This document shows positions 17,406 through 24,840 of a stretch of 41,416 nucleotides of DNA, in pieces (the first letter of the stretch is position 1; each line of letters opens with the position of its first letter). The notes under the pieces were generated by a model. It was given only the letters and a program-made list of their open reading frames with translations. It was not told the origin of the DNA and did not search any database. Both the position numbers and the translations under genes were made by a program. The DNA is from JAXGPP01 sp964436865 (GTDB lineage: Bacteria > Planctomycetota > Planctomycetia > Pirellulales > Thermoguttaceae): NCBI GenBank assembly GCA_964436865.1, contig CAYTFK010000024.1, positions 1-41,416 of the forward strand, written 5' to 3'.

Positions 17406-17792
17406 TCAAACCATCGGTTCGGCGCGGCGGCAGAGTTGGATTGCGAAGCCCCACGGATCGCGGAGATTGGCGATGCGGTCACCGCCGGGTGTGCTGAATG
17501 CTTCCCCTTCCGGTGACGCGCCCGCCGAGATCAAACGCTCGCGCTCGCCATCGACGTCAGCAACCGAGAAGGCCAAGTGCAAGACAAGAAAATTCATTTT
17601 CGCATAGTCGGGGACTGCCGCCTCCGGATTATTGTAGATCTCGATCATCACTTGCCCCGATCCATCGGCAAGGAAGTGGGCATACGGCGGCTCATTCATG
17701 CTTCGCTTGACCTTGAAATCAAGGTGCTCGACATACCACTGCGCGACGCGGACGGGGTTCTCGACCATGTAGCCAATGTGTTCGATGCGCAT
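17406..17792 (-). CDS. VOC-family (glyoxalase/bleomycin-resistance-like) protein
   Basis: The 128-residue protein is one vicinal-oxygen-chelate unit of two beta-alpha-beta-beta-beta modules. It opens MRIEHIGYMVENP with the first likely metal ligand His5. It continues with WYVEHLDFKV, MIEIYNNP, LHLAFSVADVD (second likely ligand His) and ends DPWGFAIQLCRR, typical of the last strand. Family members are metal-dependent isomerases, dioxygenases or antibiotic-binding proteins; the reaction cannot be assigned. GGAG lies 6 nt before the ATG at 17792. It follows the secreted hydrolase gene by 15 nt and is probably last in a three-gene minus-strand operon. No signal peptide is seen. Confidence 0.88.
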   Translation of the reverse strand: MRIEHIGYMVENPVRVAQWYVEHLDFKVKRSMNEPPYAHFLADGSGQVMIEIYNNPEAAVPDYAKMNFLVLHLAFSVADVDGERERLISAGASPEGEAFSTPGGDRIANLRDPWGFAIQLCRRAEPMV

Positions 17793-17807
17793 GGAATCTC
17801 CGATCGT

Positions 17808-18842
17808 TCAGGGTGAAACGAGTTTTTTCTCCAATACTCCGTCGGCTGCCAGACGAGCGGCAAGTCCGCCGTCTGCCAGCCAGAGCCGCGCCTTGCGGTC
17901 CTCTTTGAGATATGCATCCCAGAAGGCGGTGGAACTGACCTGAATGAGCTCGCGGAAGAGTTCATCCTTGTCGCCATTGCCAAAGGGCCGCTTCTGATCG
18001 GTGAAGATGGCATGGTCGCCGCCTTGAAAGGTAATCAGATACTGGTCCGCCTTCTTGATTCCGTCGAACGCCGCCCGGCGGTCCGCCTTAGTGGTGAGTC
18101 CCAACGGGCTCTCATCCTCGGTGGCAGTCATATGCAGACAGGGAATTGCAATCCTGTCAAAGGTATCCTCCGGCTGCAACCTCTTGAAGGGCGCCGATGG
18201 GCTCATGATGAAAGCCGCCTTGATCCGCCGATCGACCAGTTTCAACTCATTGCCCTCGGCGTTTCGAAAGATCTGACCTGCCACGGCGAGTGTCGCAAAA
18301 CCGCCAAACGAGTGGCCCGCCATGCCGACGCGCTCAAGATCGAGTCGCCCGCGGAGCGGTGAGTCCGCGTGGTTCACTTCGGCGAGTCGATCCAGCACGA
18401 AGCTGATGTCGGGAGGTCGATCGAGACTGGCGCGGGGATTGTTGGCGGCCCGCAACAGCGCCCGCCGGATGAAAAGCGTCCCCTTGTAGACCTCTTCGTC
18501 ACTCCCTTGATGCTGCATGTGCACCGACACGTAGCCATGCCGAGCCCAGTGTTCGCCCAGGTAAGCGTAGCGGTAACGCGAACTTCCCAAGCCGTGCGAA
18601 AACAGGACTACCGGAATCGGGCCGACGCCTTCCTTCGGGCAGTAGATCTTCACCGGCACGATTCTCTGCCTCGCCGGATCGGTCCATTCTAGCAGGAGTG
18701 TTTCTACCGGGTTCTGATCGGTGACTCCGTCGATTGCCAGTGACTCAGCCGCGGAAGCTGGCCCCGGACGAGGCTCGGCGGCCCCGGTGGTCGCCGAAGT
18801 TGCCGCTACGACGAGGACAATGGACAAGCAAACGGGTCGCAT
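17808..18842 (-). CDS. Secreted alpha/beta hydrolase (PAF-acetylhydrolase / dienelactone-hydrolase-like)
   Basis: This is a 344-residue protein with a Sec signal peptide (hydrophobic core ~4-18, likely cleavage near AAEP at ~22). The core is an alpha/beta hydrolase with FSHGLGSSRYRYAYLG (oxyanion region), nucleophile elbow AGHSFGG, an acid within the late TEDESP region and His in GGDHAIF. Such enzymes cleave esters in the periplasm; the pattern resembles planctomycete proteins annotated as chlorophyllase/PAF-acetylhydrolase-like. I start at ATG 18842 because a signal peptide follows immediately; an upstream TTG at 18863 would put polar residues ahead of it. It lies 13 nt after the kinase-like gene. 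The substrate is unknown. Confidence 0.85.
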   Translation of the reverse strand: MRPVCLSIVLVVAATSATTGAAEPRPGPASAAESLAIDGVTDQNPVETLLLEWTDPARQRIVPVKIYCPKEGVGPIPVVLFSHGLGSSRYRYAYLGEHWARHGYVSVHMQHQGSDEEVYKGTLFIRRALLRAANNPRASLDRPPDISFVLDRLAEVNHADSPLRGRLDLERVGMAGHSFGGFATLAVAGQIFRNAEGNELKLVDRRIKAAFIMSPSAPFKRLQPEDTFDRIAIPCLHMTATEDESPLGLTTKADRRAAFDGIKKADQYLITFQGGDHAIFTDQKRPFGNGDKDELFRELIQVSSTAFWDAYLKEDRKARLWLADGGLAARLAADGVLEKKLVSP

Positions 18843-18855
18843 GGGTGACGGCCTT

Positions 18856-19521
18856 TCAAGCAAGGGGGCCGAATTGCGTGGATAGTTGCCGCCACACGTC
18901 CTCAGGCGTGGTCATTGCGTCGATGTCGATCGCGCTCACCCGCGCCCCTTTGGCACGGTAGTGAGCGACCAGCGGTGCGGTCCGCTCTGAAAAGAGTTCG
19001 AGTTTCTGCCGCACAAGCGACTCGTCGTCGTCGCGGCGATCCGCGCGATCGCCACCCGTGTTCAGGTGAATCCGCTCGAGAACGGTTTCTGGCGAGCAAC
19101 GAAGTTCAATCACCTCATCAATGGTCATCAGGCGGTCGATGGCCTGGGCCTGTCCGATATGGCGAGGCAGGCCATTCAACACGACCACGGTATCGGCCGC
19201 GATACCGGGCTGACAGAGAAAGGCGGCGAGGATCCTCTCAGCCAGGAAGAATTGCCCGTCTTCCAAGAGTGCACCCGACGCGAGCACCCCGCGAAGAAAC
19301 TCGGCTTCTTCCGCAGCAAGCCATGCGGGAGGCGGATCGGCATAGGCTGCCGCACGAAGATTCTCACCGAAGTCGAAATGTAGGCACCGCCGCGACCATA
19401 ACCCTCGCCGGGCAATCAACTCACCCAGCGGCGACTTACCGGATCCCGTCGGCCCGACGAGCAGCCAGGCACGCCGCGCCGTCGGTCGAAAGTCGTCGTT
19501 GTGTGAGGTGAGAGCGGGCAT
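18856..19521 (-). CDS. Adenylate-kinase-like nucleoside monophosphate kinase
   Basis: This 221-residue P-loop protein has GPTGSGKS at residues 23-30 and the NMP-binding signature LNGLPR (the adenylate kinase LxGFPR equivalent). A LID-like segment with arginines (GGDRADRRDDD) is followed by a C-terminal helix. Canonical adenylate kinase has GxPGxGKGT, so the first loop is altered. That suggests a paralogue, not the housekeeping enzyme. It would transfer phosphate from ATP to a nucleoside monophosphate in the cytoplasm. It is first in a minus-strand operon with the secreted hydrolase and VOC genes; a functional link is not evident. The ATG at 19521 has no clear Shine-Dalgarno. Confidence 0.82.
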   Translation of the reverse strand: MPALTSHNDDFRPTARRAWLLVGPTGSGKSPLGELIARRGLWSRRCLHFDFGENLRAAAYADPPPAWLAAEEAEFLRGVLASGALLEDGQFFLAERILAAFLCQPGIAADTVVVLNGLPRHIGQAQAIDRLMTIDEVIELRCSPETVLERIHLNTGGDRADRRDDDESLVRQKLELFSERTAPLVAHYRAKGARVSAIDIDAMTTPEDVWRQLSTQFGPLA

Positions 19522-19710
19522 GAGGGGGCTACCGAAAATGGGCTTTCCATGCTACCGCGCCGACCGGGCCGCGAACAAGTGCCTCGCGCTCCCGGCAGTG
19601 CCACCAAGGTACCGAAACCGGTGCCGTGCCGCCCGGACCGCCGGTGTGGACAGGCCTTCGGCCGCCGAATAGCATGGTGGCAAGCGTTCCCGTCCTTGAG
19701 GAGATCAATC

Positions 19711-20574
19711 ATGAAAGCGTTCGTTGGAGCTTCGCTACTTGTTTTGACAGTCCTTTGTGCCCTGCCACTTCGGGCGGAAGAGAAGGTCCGGATTACGCCC
19801 GATGTCGTCTACGGTCACAAGGACGGGATGGCCCTCACCATGGACGTATACACCCCGGCCGAGAACGCCAATGGTGCCGGGGTGCTGTTCATGGTCAGCG
19901 GCGGGTGGTACTCCGGGTGGGCTCCGCCCGAGAAATCGTTGCCCATGTTCCAGCCGCTGCTCGATGCCGGATTCACTGTCTTTGCCGTGCGGCATGGCAG
20001 CAGCCCAAGGTACGTCATTCCCGAGATTGTCCAGGATGTGCGCCGAAGCGTGCGGTTCGTCCGCAAGAATGCCGAACAGTTCAAGATCGACGCCGACCGA
20101 CTGGGAGTCACCGGCGGAAGCGCCGGGGGGCACTTGTCGCTGGTGCTCGGGACCACGGCCGACGAGGGCGACCCGAAAGCCGCGGATGAAGTGCTGCGTC
20201 ACAGTGATCGTGTGGCGGCAGTGGTGGCATATTACCCGCCAACCGACATCCGCCCCTGGGTCGACGAATCGTCGCAGTACCGCAAGAACTATCCCGCGCT
20301 TGGGATCACGGCTCAGCAGGGCGAGGAGTTCTCTCCGCTGCTGCACGTCAGCCAGGATGACGCTCCTACTCTTCTCGTGCACGGCGATGCCGACACGCTC
20401 GTGCCTCTGGACCATAGCGAGCGTATCCTGGCCGAGTTCGAAAAGCACAAGGTTCCCGCAGAGCTGCTTGTCATCGAGAAGGCCGGCCACGGGTTTCCCG
20501 GCGAACAGGGACAGCGGGCCAGCAAGGCGCTGGTCGATTGGTTCATCAGGCACCTCGGCGAGGCAGCAAAGTGA
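19711..20574 (+). CDS. Secreted acetyl-esterase/lipase-type alpha/beta hydrolase
   Basis: The 287-residue protein starts with a Sec signal peptide (MKAFVGASLLVLTVLCALPLRA, likely cleaved near residue 22). It has the esterase features SGGWYSGW (oxyanion-hole region), nucleophile Ser137 in GGSAGG, Asp228 in HGDADTLVP and His260 in KAGHGF. These form a full catalytic triad of the BD-FAE/acetylxylan-esterase type, so it probably removes acyl groups from polysaccharides or small esters in the periplasm. GAGGAG lies 8 nt before ATG 19711; an upstream extension in frame has no such site. The amidohydrolase gene begins 5 nt after its stop, so the two form an operon. Confidence 0.9.
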   Translation: MKAFVGASLLVLTVLCALPLRAEEKVRITPDVVYGHKDGMALTMDVYTPAENANGAGVLFMVSGGWYSGWAPPEKSLPMFQPLLDAGFTVFAVRHGSSPRYVIPEIVQDVRRSVRFVRKNAEQFKIDADRLGVTGGSAGGHLSLVLGTTADEGDPKAADEVLRHSDRVAAVVAYYPPTDIRPWVDESSQYRKNYPALGITAQQGEEFSPLLHVSQDDAPTLLVHGDADTLVPLDHSERILAEFEKHKVPAELLVIEKAGHGFPGEQGQRASKALVDWFIRHLGEAAK

Positions 20575-20579
20575 TCACC

Positions 20580-21884
20580 ATGAACTCAGTCATCGTCAAA
20601 GCAGCACTCTGGTGTGCTTTCGCTGGCGCTGGTGCGATCGCCAGCGCCGAGGATCTTGCATCGCGCATCGAACAGGCGTCGAGGAACATGGCCTCAACTG
20701 TCGTCGAATGGCGGCGGTACTTGCATGCCCACCCTGAGCTGTCCAATCGCGAGGAAGAGACCAGCCGCTATGTTGCCGAGCGTCTCAAGGAGATCGGTGT
20801 CGATGAAATCAAGACGGGCGTCGCGCGGCATGGCATTGTGGCCCTCATCCGCGGAGGGAAGCCAGGCGGCACCGTGGCATTAAGAGCCGATATGGACGCG
20901 CTGCCGATTCAGGAGCAGACCGGCCTGGCATTCGCCTCGCAGAATCCCGGAGTCATGCACGCTTGCGGCCACGACGCACACACCGCCATACTGCTGGGCG
21001 CCGCCAAAGCCCTCGTCGCGGTGCGGGCCGACCTGCCGGGCACAGTCAAGCTCCTCTTCCAACCGGCCGAGGAGGGCGCGCCTCGCGGTGAAGAAGGGGG
21101 AGCCGGCCTGATGATCAAAGAAGGAACGCTCGCCAGTCCGGATGTGGAGGCGATCTTCGGGCTGCATGTGAGCACCGATCTGCCAGCCGGTAAACTGGCC
21201 TATCGCGATGAGGAACTGCTCGCCAGCGTCGACCGCTTCCGGGTGACGATCGCAGGAAAGCAATCGCATGCAGCAATGCCCTGGCATGGAATCGATCCGA
21301 TCGTCGCCACGGCGCAAGTGATAACGGCGCTGCAGACCATCGCCAGCCGGAAGATCGATGCCCGTGAGGCGGTGGTCGTTTCGGTCGGCATACTCCGCGC
21401 CGGACAAGCGTGGAACATCATTCCCGGCGAGGTTTCAATGGAAGGAACCATACGTACCCACGAGCCCGAGGTTCGCAAGAAGGCGATCGAGGAATTCCGC
21501 CGAATCGTCAGCCAGACTGCGGCGGCGATGGGTGCACAGGCAACGATTGAACTGAACGATTATGGGCCCGCGGTATGGAACGATCCGGCGCTCGGCAGGC
21601 GAATGCGGCCCACGCTGCTCCGCGCGGCCGGAGAAGGAAATCTGGTCGAGTCGCCGCCGGTGATGGGGGGCGAGGACTTCGCCCTCTATGCGCAGGAAGT
21701 GCCCGGCTACTTCGTCTTCTTGGGCGTCCGCAACGAAAGCCTAGGCGCTGTTCATCAATTGCACACACCGTACATGGTGATCGACGAAGCAGCGCTCCCG
21801 TTGGGAGTGCGGACCATGGCCTTGCTGGCAGCGGAATACTTGTGCGGCGAGGTCGACCAGCCCGCCGGAACGACGCAACCATGA
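20580..21884 (+). CDS. Secreted M20D-family amidohydrolase (hippurate / IAA-amino-acid hydrolase-like)
   Basis: This 434-residue protein has an N-terminal signal-like segment (hydrophobic ~3-21, ASAED boundary). It then shows the M20D pattern: HAHPELSNREEET, MHACGHDAHT with Cys129 and His131 as metal ligands, FQPAEEG with Glu164/Glu165, GLHV with His196, a dimerisation lid (~215-330) and the last ligand in LHTPYM near residue 410. The family hydrolyses N-acyl amino acids at a dinuclear metal centre. Most bacterial members are cytoplasmic, so export is noteworthy. It starts 5 nt after the esterase stop, and the pair could deacylate the same exported substrate class. The acyl and amino-acid specificity is unknown. 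Confidence 0.9.
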   Translation: MNSVIVKAALWCAFAGAGAIASAEDLASRIEQASRNMASTVVEWRRYLHAHPELSNREEETSRYVAERLKEIGVDEIKTGVARHGIVALIRGGKPGGTVALRADMDALPIQEQTGLAFASQNPGVMHACGHDAHTAILLGAAKALVAVRADLPGTVKLLFQPAEEGAPRGEEGGAGLMIKEGTLASPDVEAIFGLHVSTDLPAGKLAYRDEELLASVDRFRVTIAGKQSHAAMPWHGIDPIVATAQVITALQTIASRKIDAREAVVVSVGILRAGQAWNIIPGEVSMEGTIRTHEPEVRKKAIEEFRRIVSQTAAAMGAQATIELNDYGPAVWNDPALGRRMRPTLLRAAGEGNLVESPPVMGGEDFALYAQEVPGYFVFLGVRNESLGAVHQLHTPYMVIDEAALPLGVRTMALLAAEYLCGEVDQPAGTTQP

Positions 21885-22475
21885 TGCCGGTCGGCTTCGC
21901 CTGTGCCGTCAATCCCAATGCGGTGAGCGGCAACGGAAGCTGACTGGAAGCAAGCCGGCTATGGCTCCAAAGAGCGAGAACGTTCACGGCGACGTCCAAC
22001 ATTTTAGACCTGGAAACCCGACTTGCCGCGATCGACTGCGTGCGGCCGTCAGGTTTGTCGCCGCGTTTCGCGCGAAGCATGCGAGCGTAGAATCGATTTC
22101 GCTTGATCCGCCGCTGTCTTGTGGCGAGGCGCAGCGCTGCGATCGCGGGCGCCGACAGCTAGCATTGCTGTCGAGCTTGACAAACATCCCTTTGGTCATG
22201 CGAGATGTGGAGAGTCGAAAGAATTTCGCAAGAACCTCGCCAGGGTCTCTTCCAATTCTCGCACGATCCGTTAAGATCTCGTTCTTGTGCGGCGCGCGTT
22301 CGCGACGCCTGCTCAAGACCATCAGTCCTCAAGAAGTTCTTCGCCCAATGGGCATCCCGCTTCACGTCCCGCCAACTGCAACACTGACTGCACGTCAGCG
22401 CTCCTCGTCCCATCTCCTCCTCTGCCCGTTCGTTTCGTTGAACCGGTCATGCAGTACGCATCGGAGCACGTAGGG
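21885..22475. other. Long leader/intergenic region upstream of the csrA-like gene
   Basis: This 591-nt stretch has no convincing gene. Open frames that cross it are low in recognisable features. It holds an inverted repeat at 22153-22173 followed by a TTGACA hexamer at 22177-22182, but no good -10 box at 17 nt. The stretch just before the csrA-like start is pyrimidine-rich (about 22395-22440). A long untranslated leader for the CsrA-like mRNA is possible. Confidence 0.4.
22153..22173. promoter_or_regulatory. Inverted repeat next to a TTGACA hexamer
   Basis: Arms CGACAGC (22153-22159) and GCTGTCG (22167-22173) are perfect with a 7-nt spacer. A TTGACA box starts 3 nt later at 22177. The layout resembles an operator overlapping a promoter for the downstream csrA-like gene, but the -10 match is poor. 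It is a candidate only. Confidence 0.3.
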
Positions 22476-22673
22476 ATGGAAACAATTACCTGCAGTGAAG
22501 GCGAAGCCTTGATCATCGACGGCGAGGTAATGATCTACATCGTCGAAGTGGGCGATGACGAGGTATGCTTGAAGATCGACGCCCCGGACGGCGTGCAGGT
22601 TCGACTGGGCGAGTTCGCAGGGGCAAGCGATTCCTTTACTCAGCGGGGCGTGGTACGACAGGGCGTTCTTTAG
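22476..22673 (+). CDS. Divergent CsrA-like protein lacking RNA-contact arginines
   Basis: The 65-residue product aligns by eye to E. coli CsrA without gaps over residues 1-42: shared Gly9-Glu10, Ile14, Glu17-Val18, Val30, Ala36-Pro37, Val40 and Val42. CsrA dimers bind GGA motifs in mRNA leaders to control translation. The contact residues Leu4, Arg6, Arg7 and Arg44 are Ile4, Cys6, Ser7 and Leu44 here, with an arginine shifted to 43. It may therefore bind RNA differently, act as a dimerising antagonist, or do something else. The tail after ~46 is not CsrA-like. GGAG lies 9 nt before ATG 22476; an ATG at 22449 is also in frame. Its stop overlaps the convergent DinB-like gene by 4 nt. Confidence 0.72.
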   Translation: METITCSEGEALIIDGEVMIYIVEVGDDEVCLKIDAPDGVQVRLGEFAGASDSFTQRGVVRQGVL

Positions 22674-23149
22674 TCCCTGCCGCGCGCAGAAAGTGCCGCT
22701 CGCTTTTGATCGATGAACCGCACATGGTGCGGAATATGGTCGGCAATCCGCTGCAGCAGCGTTTCGAGCGCCAGCGATCCGCACTCTGAATGGATGCCGC
22801 GCCGCTCGAATTGCTCCGGTGTCAGGGTCCGCAGAATGCGAACCATCTGCTGTCGGACGGTTTCGATCAGCAACAGTTCCTCCTCCACATCGCGCTCGGC
22901 ATAGGCCAATCGCGCCGCGAACACGTTGGGGTCGCCGCCAAACAGCGTCGGCTCATCCTCGGCAATCACCCGCTTCATCCGGTCGGCGTAGATCGGTTCG
23001 AAGTCGGCGACGTGGCAAATCACCTCGCGCGTGCTCCATTTTCCCGAAATCGGTCGGGCATCGAACTGCTCGGCCCGCATGCCCGCGACAGCCGCGCGAA
23101 GGATACCAGGCCCGGCCGCATACTGCTCGATGAGTTCTTCGTATGACAT
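22670..23149 (-). CDS. DinB-superfamily protein
   Basis: This 159-residue all-helical protein fits the DinB/YfiT four-helix-bundle fold. Metal-site histidines are seen in ICHVADFEPIYADR (helix 2) and in the late ADHIPHHVRFI segment, giving the usual three-His arrangement. SGKWSTREV before the first histidine is a common family start. Members include bacillithiol- and mycothiol-dependent transferases and many proteins of unknown role; nothing here fixes the thiol or substrate. It is cytoplasmic. The ATG at 23149 opens MSYEELIEQYAAGP. It is convergent with, and overlaps by 4 nt, the csrA-like gene. Confidence 0.88.
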   Translation of the reverse strand: MSYEELIEQYAAGPGILRAAVAGMRAEQFDARPISGKWSTREVICHVADFEPIYADRMKRVIAEDEPTLFGGDPNVFAARLAYAERDVEEELLLIETVRQQMVRILRTLTPEQFERRGIHSECGSLALETLLQRIADHIPHHVRFIDQKRAALSARGRD

Positions 23150-23328
23150 GGCAGACGCTCGCTTGGGGTACAGGTGTCGTGATGCATGAACAACAGTTTA
23201 GAATGGCGGGGCCGCGGACTGCATCCAGCCGATCGATAGCTGCCAACGCTTGCCTCAACCTGCCGGTCCGCCCATAATTCTCTCTGTCGGAAACGGCTCA
23301 AGTCAACCCTGTCTGAGGAGTATCGGCC

Positions 23329-23769
23329 ATGAAGTGTCTGCTGGGTACCGCAATCGTAGCGGCGTCGGTCATGTTTGCCTCAACGGCCATGGCGGCCGAA
23401 GCGAAAATGCTGTCGCACGCGGTGTTCTTTACGCTCAAGCAGGACTCGCCCGAGACGCGCCAACAGCTTGTTGCCGGGTGCAAGAAGTACCTCGCCGACC
23501 ATCCGGGCGTGGTTTGGTTCTCGGCTGGCCCGATCGCCGACGAACTCGATCGCGAGGTGAACGACCGCGATTTCGATGTGGCGCTGCATGTCGTATTCAA
23601 GGACAAAGCCGCCCACGACGCCTATCAGGACGCACCCAAGCACAAGCAGTTCATCGCGGAACTGAGCGGACTGTGGGAGAAGGTCCGCGTATTTGACTCG
23701 TATCTGGAAGCCTCGACCCATGGCGCTGCGGCCCCCGCCATGAGTGAGGCCGGCACACAAAGCCGCTAG
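23329..23769 (+). CDS. Secreted Dabb (stress-responsive alpha/beta-barrel) domain protein
   Basis: The 146-residue protein has a clear Sec signal peptide (MKCLLGTAIVAASVMFASTAMA, cut near residue 22). One ferredoxin-like Dabb domain follows: SHAVFFTLKQDSPE, a central helix, the strand FDVALHVVFKDKAAHDAYQDAPKH (split: FDVALHVVF and HDAYQDAPKH) and FIAELSGLWEKVRVFDSY. Dabb proteins dimerise through beta-sheets and some are enzymes, but most lack a known function. Export is common for such proteins in planctomycetes, from memory. GAGGAG lies 9 nt before the ATG at 23329. The C-terminal ~20 residues are low in complexity. The dapA-like gene follows after 120 nt, so co-transcription is uncertain. 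Confidence 0.9.
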   Translation: MKCLLGTAIVAASVMFASTAMAAEAKMLSHAVFFTLKQDSPETRQQLVAGCKKYLADHPGVVWFSAGPIADELDREVNDRDFDVALHVVFKDKAAHDAYQDAPKHKQFIAELSGLWEKVRVFDSYLEASTHGAAAPAMSEAGTQSR

Positions 23770-23889
23770 AGCCGGCAGACTCTGCCAGCCGAATTCCTTC
23801 CGCGGCGACATCCGGGTGCAGTGGGCGCGATCGGCGGGGTATACTATGGATGAGCGCAAGCGCCCCTGCCCCACATTCGCGAGGACCGG

Positions 23890-24840
23890 ATGACTACGCT
23901 GCCCACGCCGCTCCGCGGCATTGTACCCCCACTCGTAACCCCGCTTTCCACTCCGGAGCAACTCGACACGCGCGGACTGGAGCGGCTCGTTGAACATGTC
24001 CTGGCCGGCGGAGTGAGCGGACTATTCCTGCTGGGAACGACGGGGGAAGGACCGAGCCTCAGCGTCGCCTTGCGGCGACAGGTTATCGAGCACGTCGTCG
24101 ACCAGGTCGCGGAGCGGGTGCCGGTCCTGGTGGGTGTCACCGATACCTCCCTCGTCGAATCGATCGAACTGGCGGAATATGCCGCCGATGCCGGCGCTTC
24201 GGCGGTCGTGCTTGCGGGGCCGCCCTACTTTCCCATCGGCGGGCACGATCTGCGCGAGTATGTGAGGCGGGCTGCGGCGGCAATGCCACTGCCGCTCTTC
24301 CTCTACAACATGCCCAGCCACACCAAGCTCCGCTTCGATGTGGACACGGTGCGCATGGCGGTGGACTTGCCGCAGGTTGCTGGAATCAAAGACAGTTCGG
24401 GCGACATGATCTACTTCCAGCAGGTTGTTCGGGCTGCCGCCGACCGTCCCGACTTTGCCGTGTTCGTCGGCCCCGAAGAACTGCTCGCACAGGCCGTGCT
24501 TTATGGCGGCCACGGCGGAGTTTGCGGCGGAGCAAACCTCGATCCGGCGCTGTTCGTCGATCTGTACCAGGCAGCCGTGGCTGGCGACCTGACGCGCATC
24601 GCCGCGCTCGAAGCAAGAGTCTTGCGACGGGCCGGGGCGGTTTATTGCTTCGACGCGTCAAGCGCCGGCGTGATCAAAGGGATCAAAGCCGCGCTCGAGG
24701 GGCTGGGCATCTGCTGCGGGGCGCTCGCCGAACCCTTGCACCCGCTGGGATTGAGCGAGTGCGAGTTGATCGGCATTGAGCTTGCGGAGCTGGCCTCAAC
24801 GATCGATGTCCAGCATGGCGATCAATCGTTGATACGCTGA
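23890..24840 (+). CDS. DapA-family aldolase/lyase (dihydrodipicolinate synthase / N-acetylneuraminate lyase superfamily)
   Basis: This 316-residue TIM-barrel protein carries LLGTTGEGPSL (residues 48-57), catalytic Tyr139 in LYNMPSHT and Schiff-base Lys167 in GIKDSSG. Class I aldolases of this superfamily condense or split pyruvate-type substrates. The dihydrodipicolinate synthase, sialic-acid lyase and keto-sugar-acid lyase branches cannot be told apart reliably by eye. It is slightly longer than the typical ~290-300 residues, and the extra C-terminal residues are encoded where the gene overlaps the opposed P-loop-like gene by 45 nt. GAGGACCGG precedes the ATG at 23890. No lysine-pathway neighbours are present, so I give no gene symbol. 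Confidence 0.88.
   Translation: MTTLPTPLRGIVPPLVTPLSTPEQLDTRGLERLVEHVLAGGVSGLFLLGTTGEGPSLSVALRRQVIEHVVDQVAERVPVLVGVTDTSLVESIELAEYAADAGASAVVLAGPPYFPIGGHDLREYVRRAAAAMPLPLFLYNMPSHTKLRFDVDTVRMAVDLPQVAGIKDSSGDMIYFQQVVRAAADRPDFAVFVGPEELLAQAVLYGGHGGVCGGANLDPALFVDLYQAAVAGDLTRIAALEARVLRRAGAVYCFDASSAGVIKGIKAALEGLGICCGALAEPLHPLGLSECELIGIELAELASTIDVQHGDQSLIR

Noticed and set aside
21961..22473. 170-residue plus-strand open frame upstream of the csrA-like gene
   Set aside because: Ser/Arg/Pro-rich translation without motif or ribosome-binding site; more consistent with non-coding DNA.
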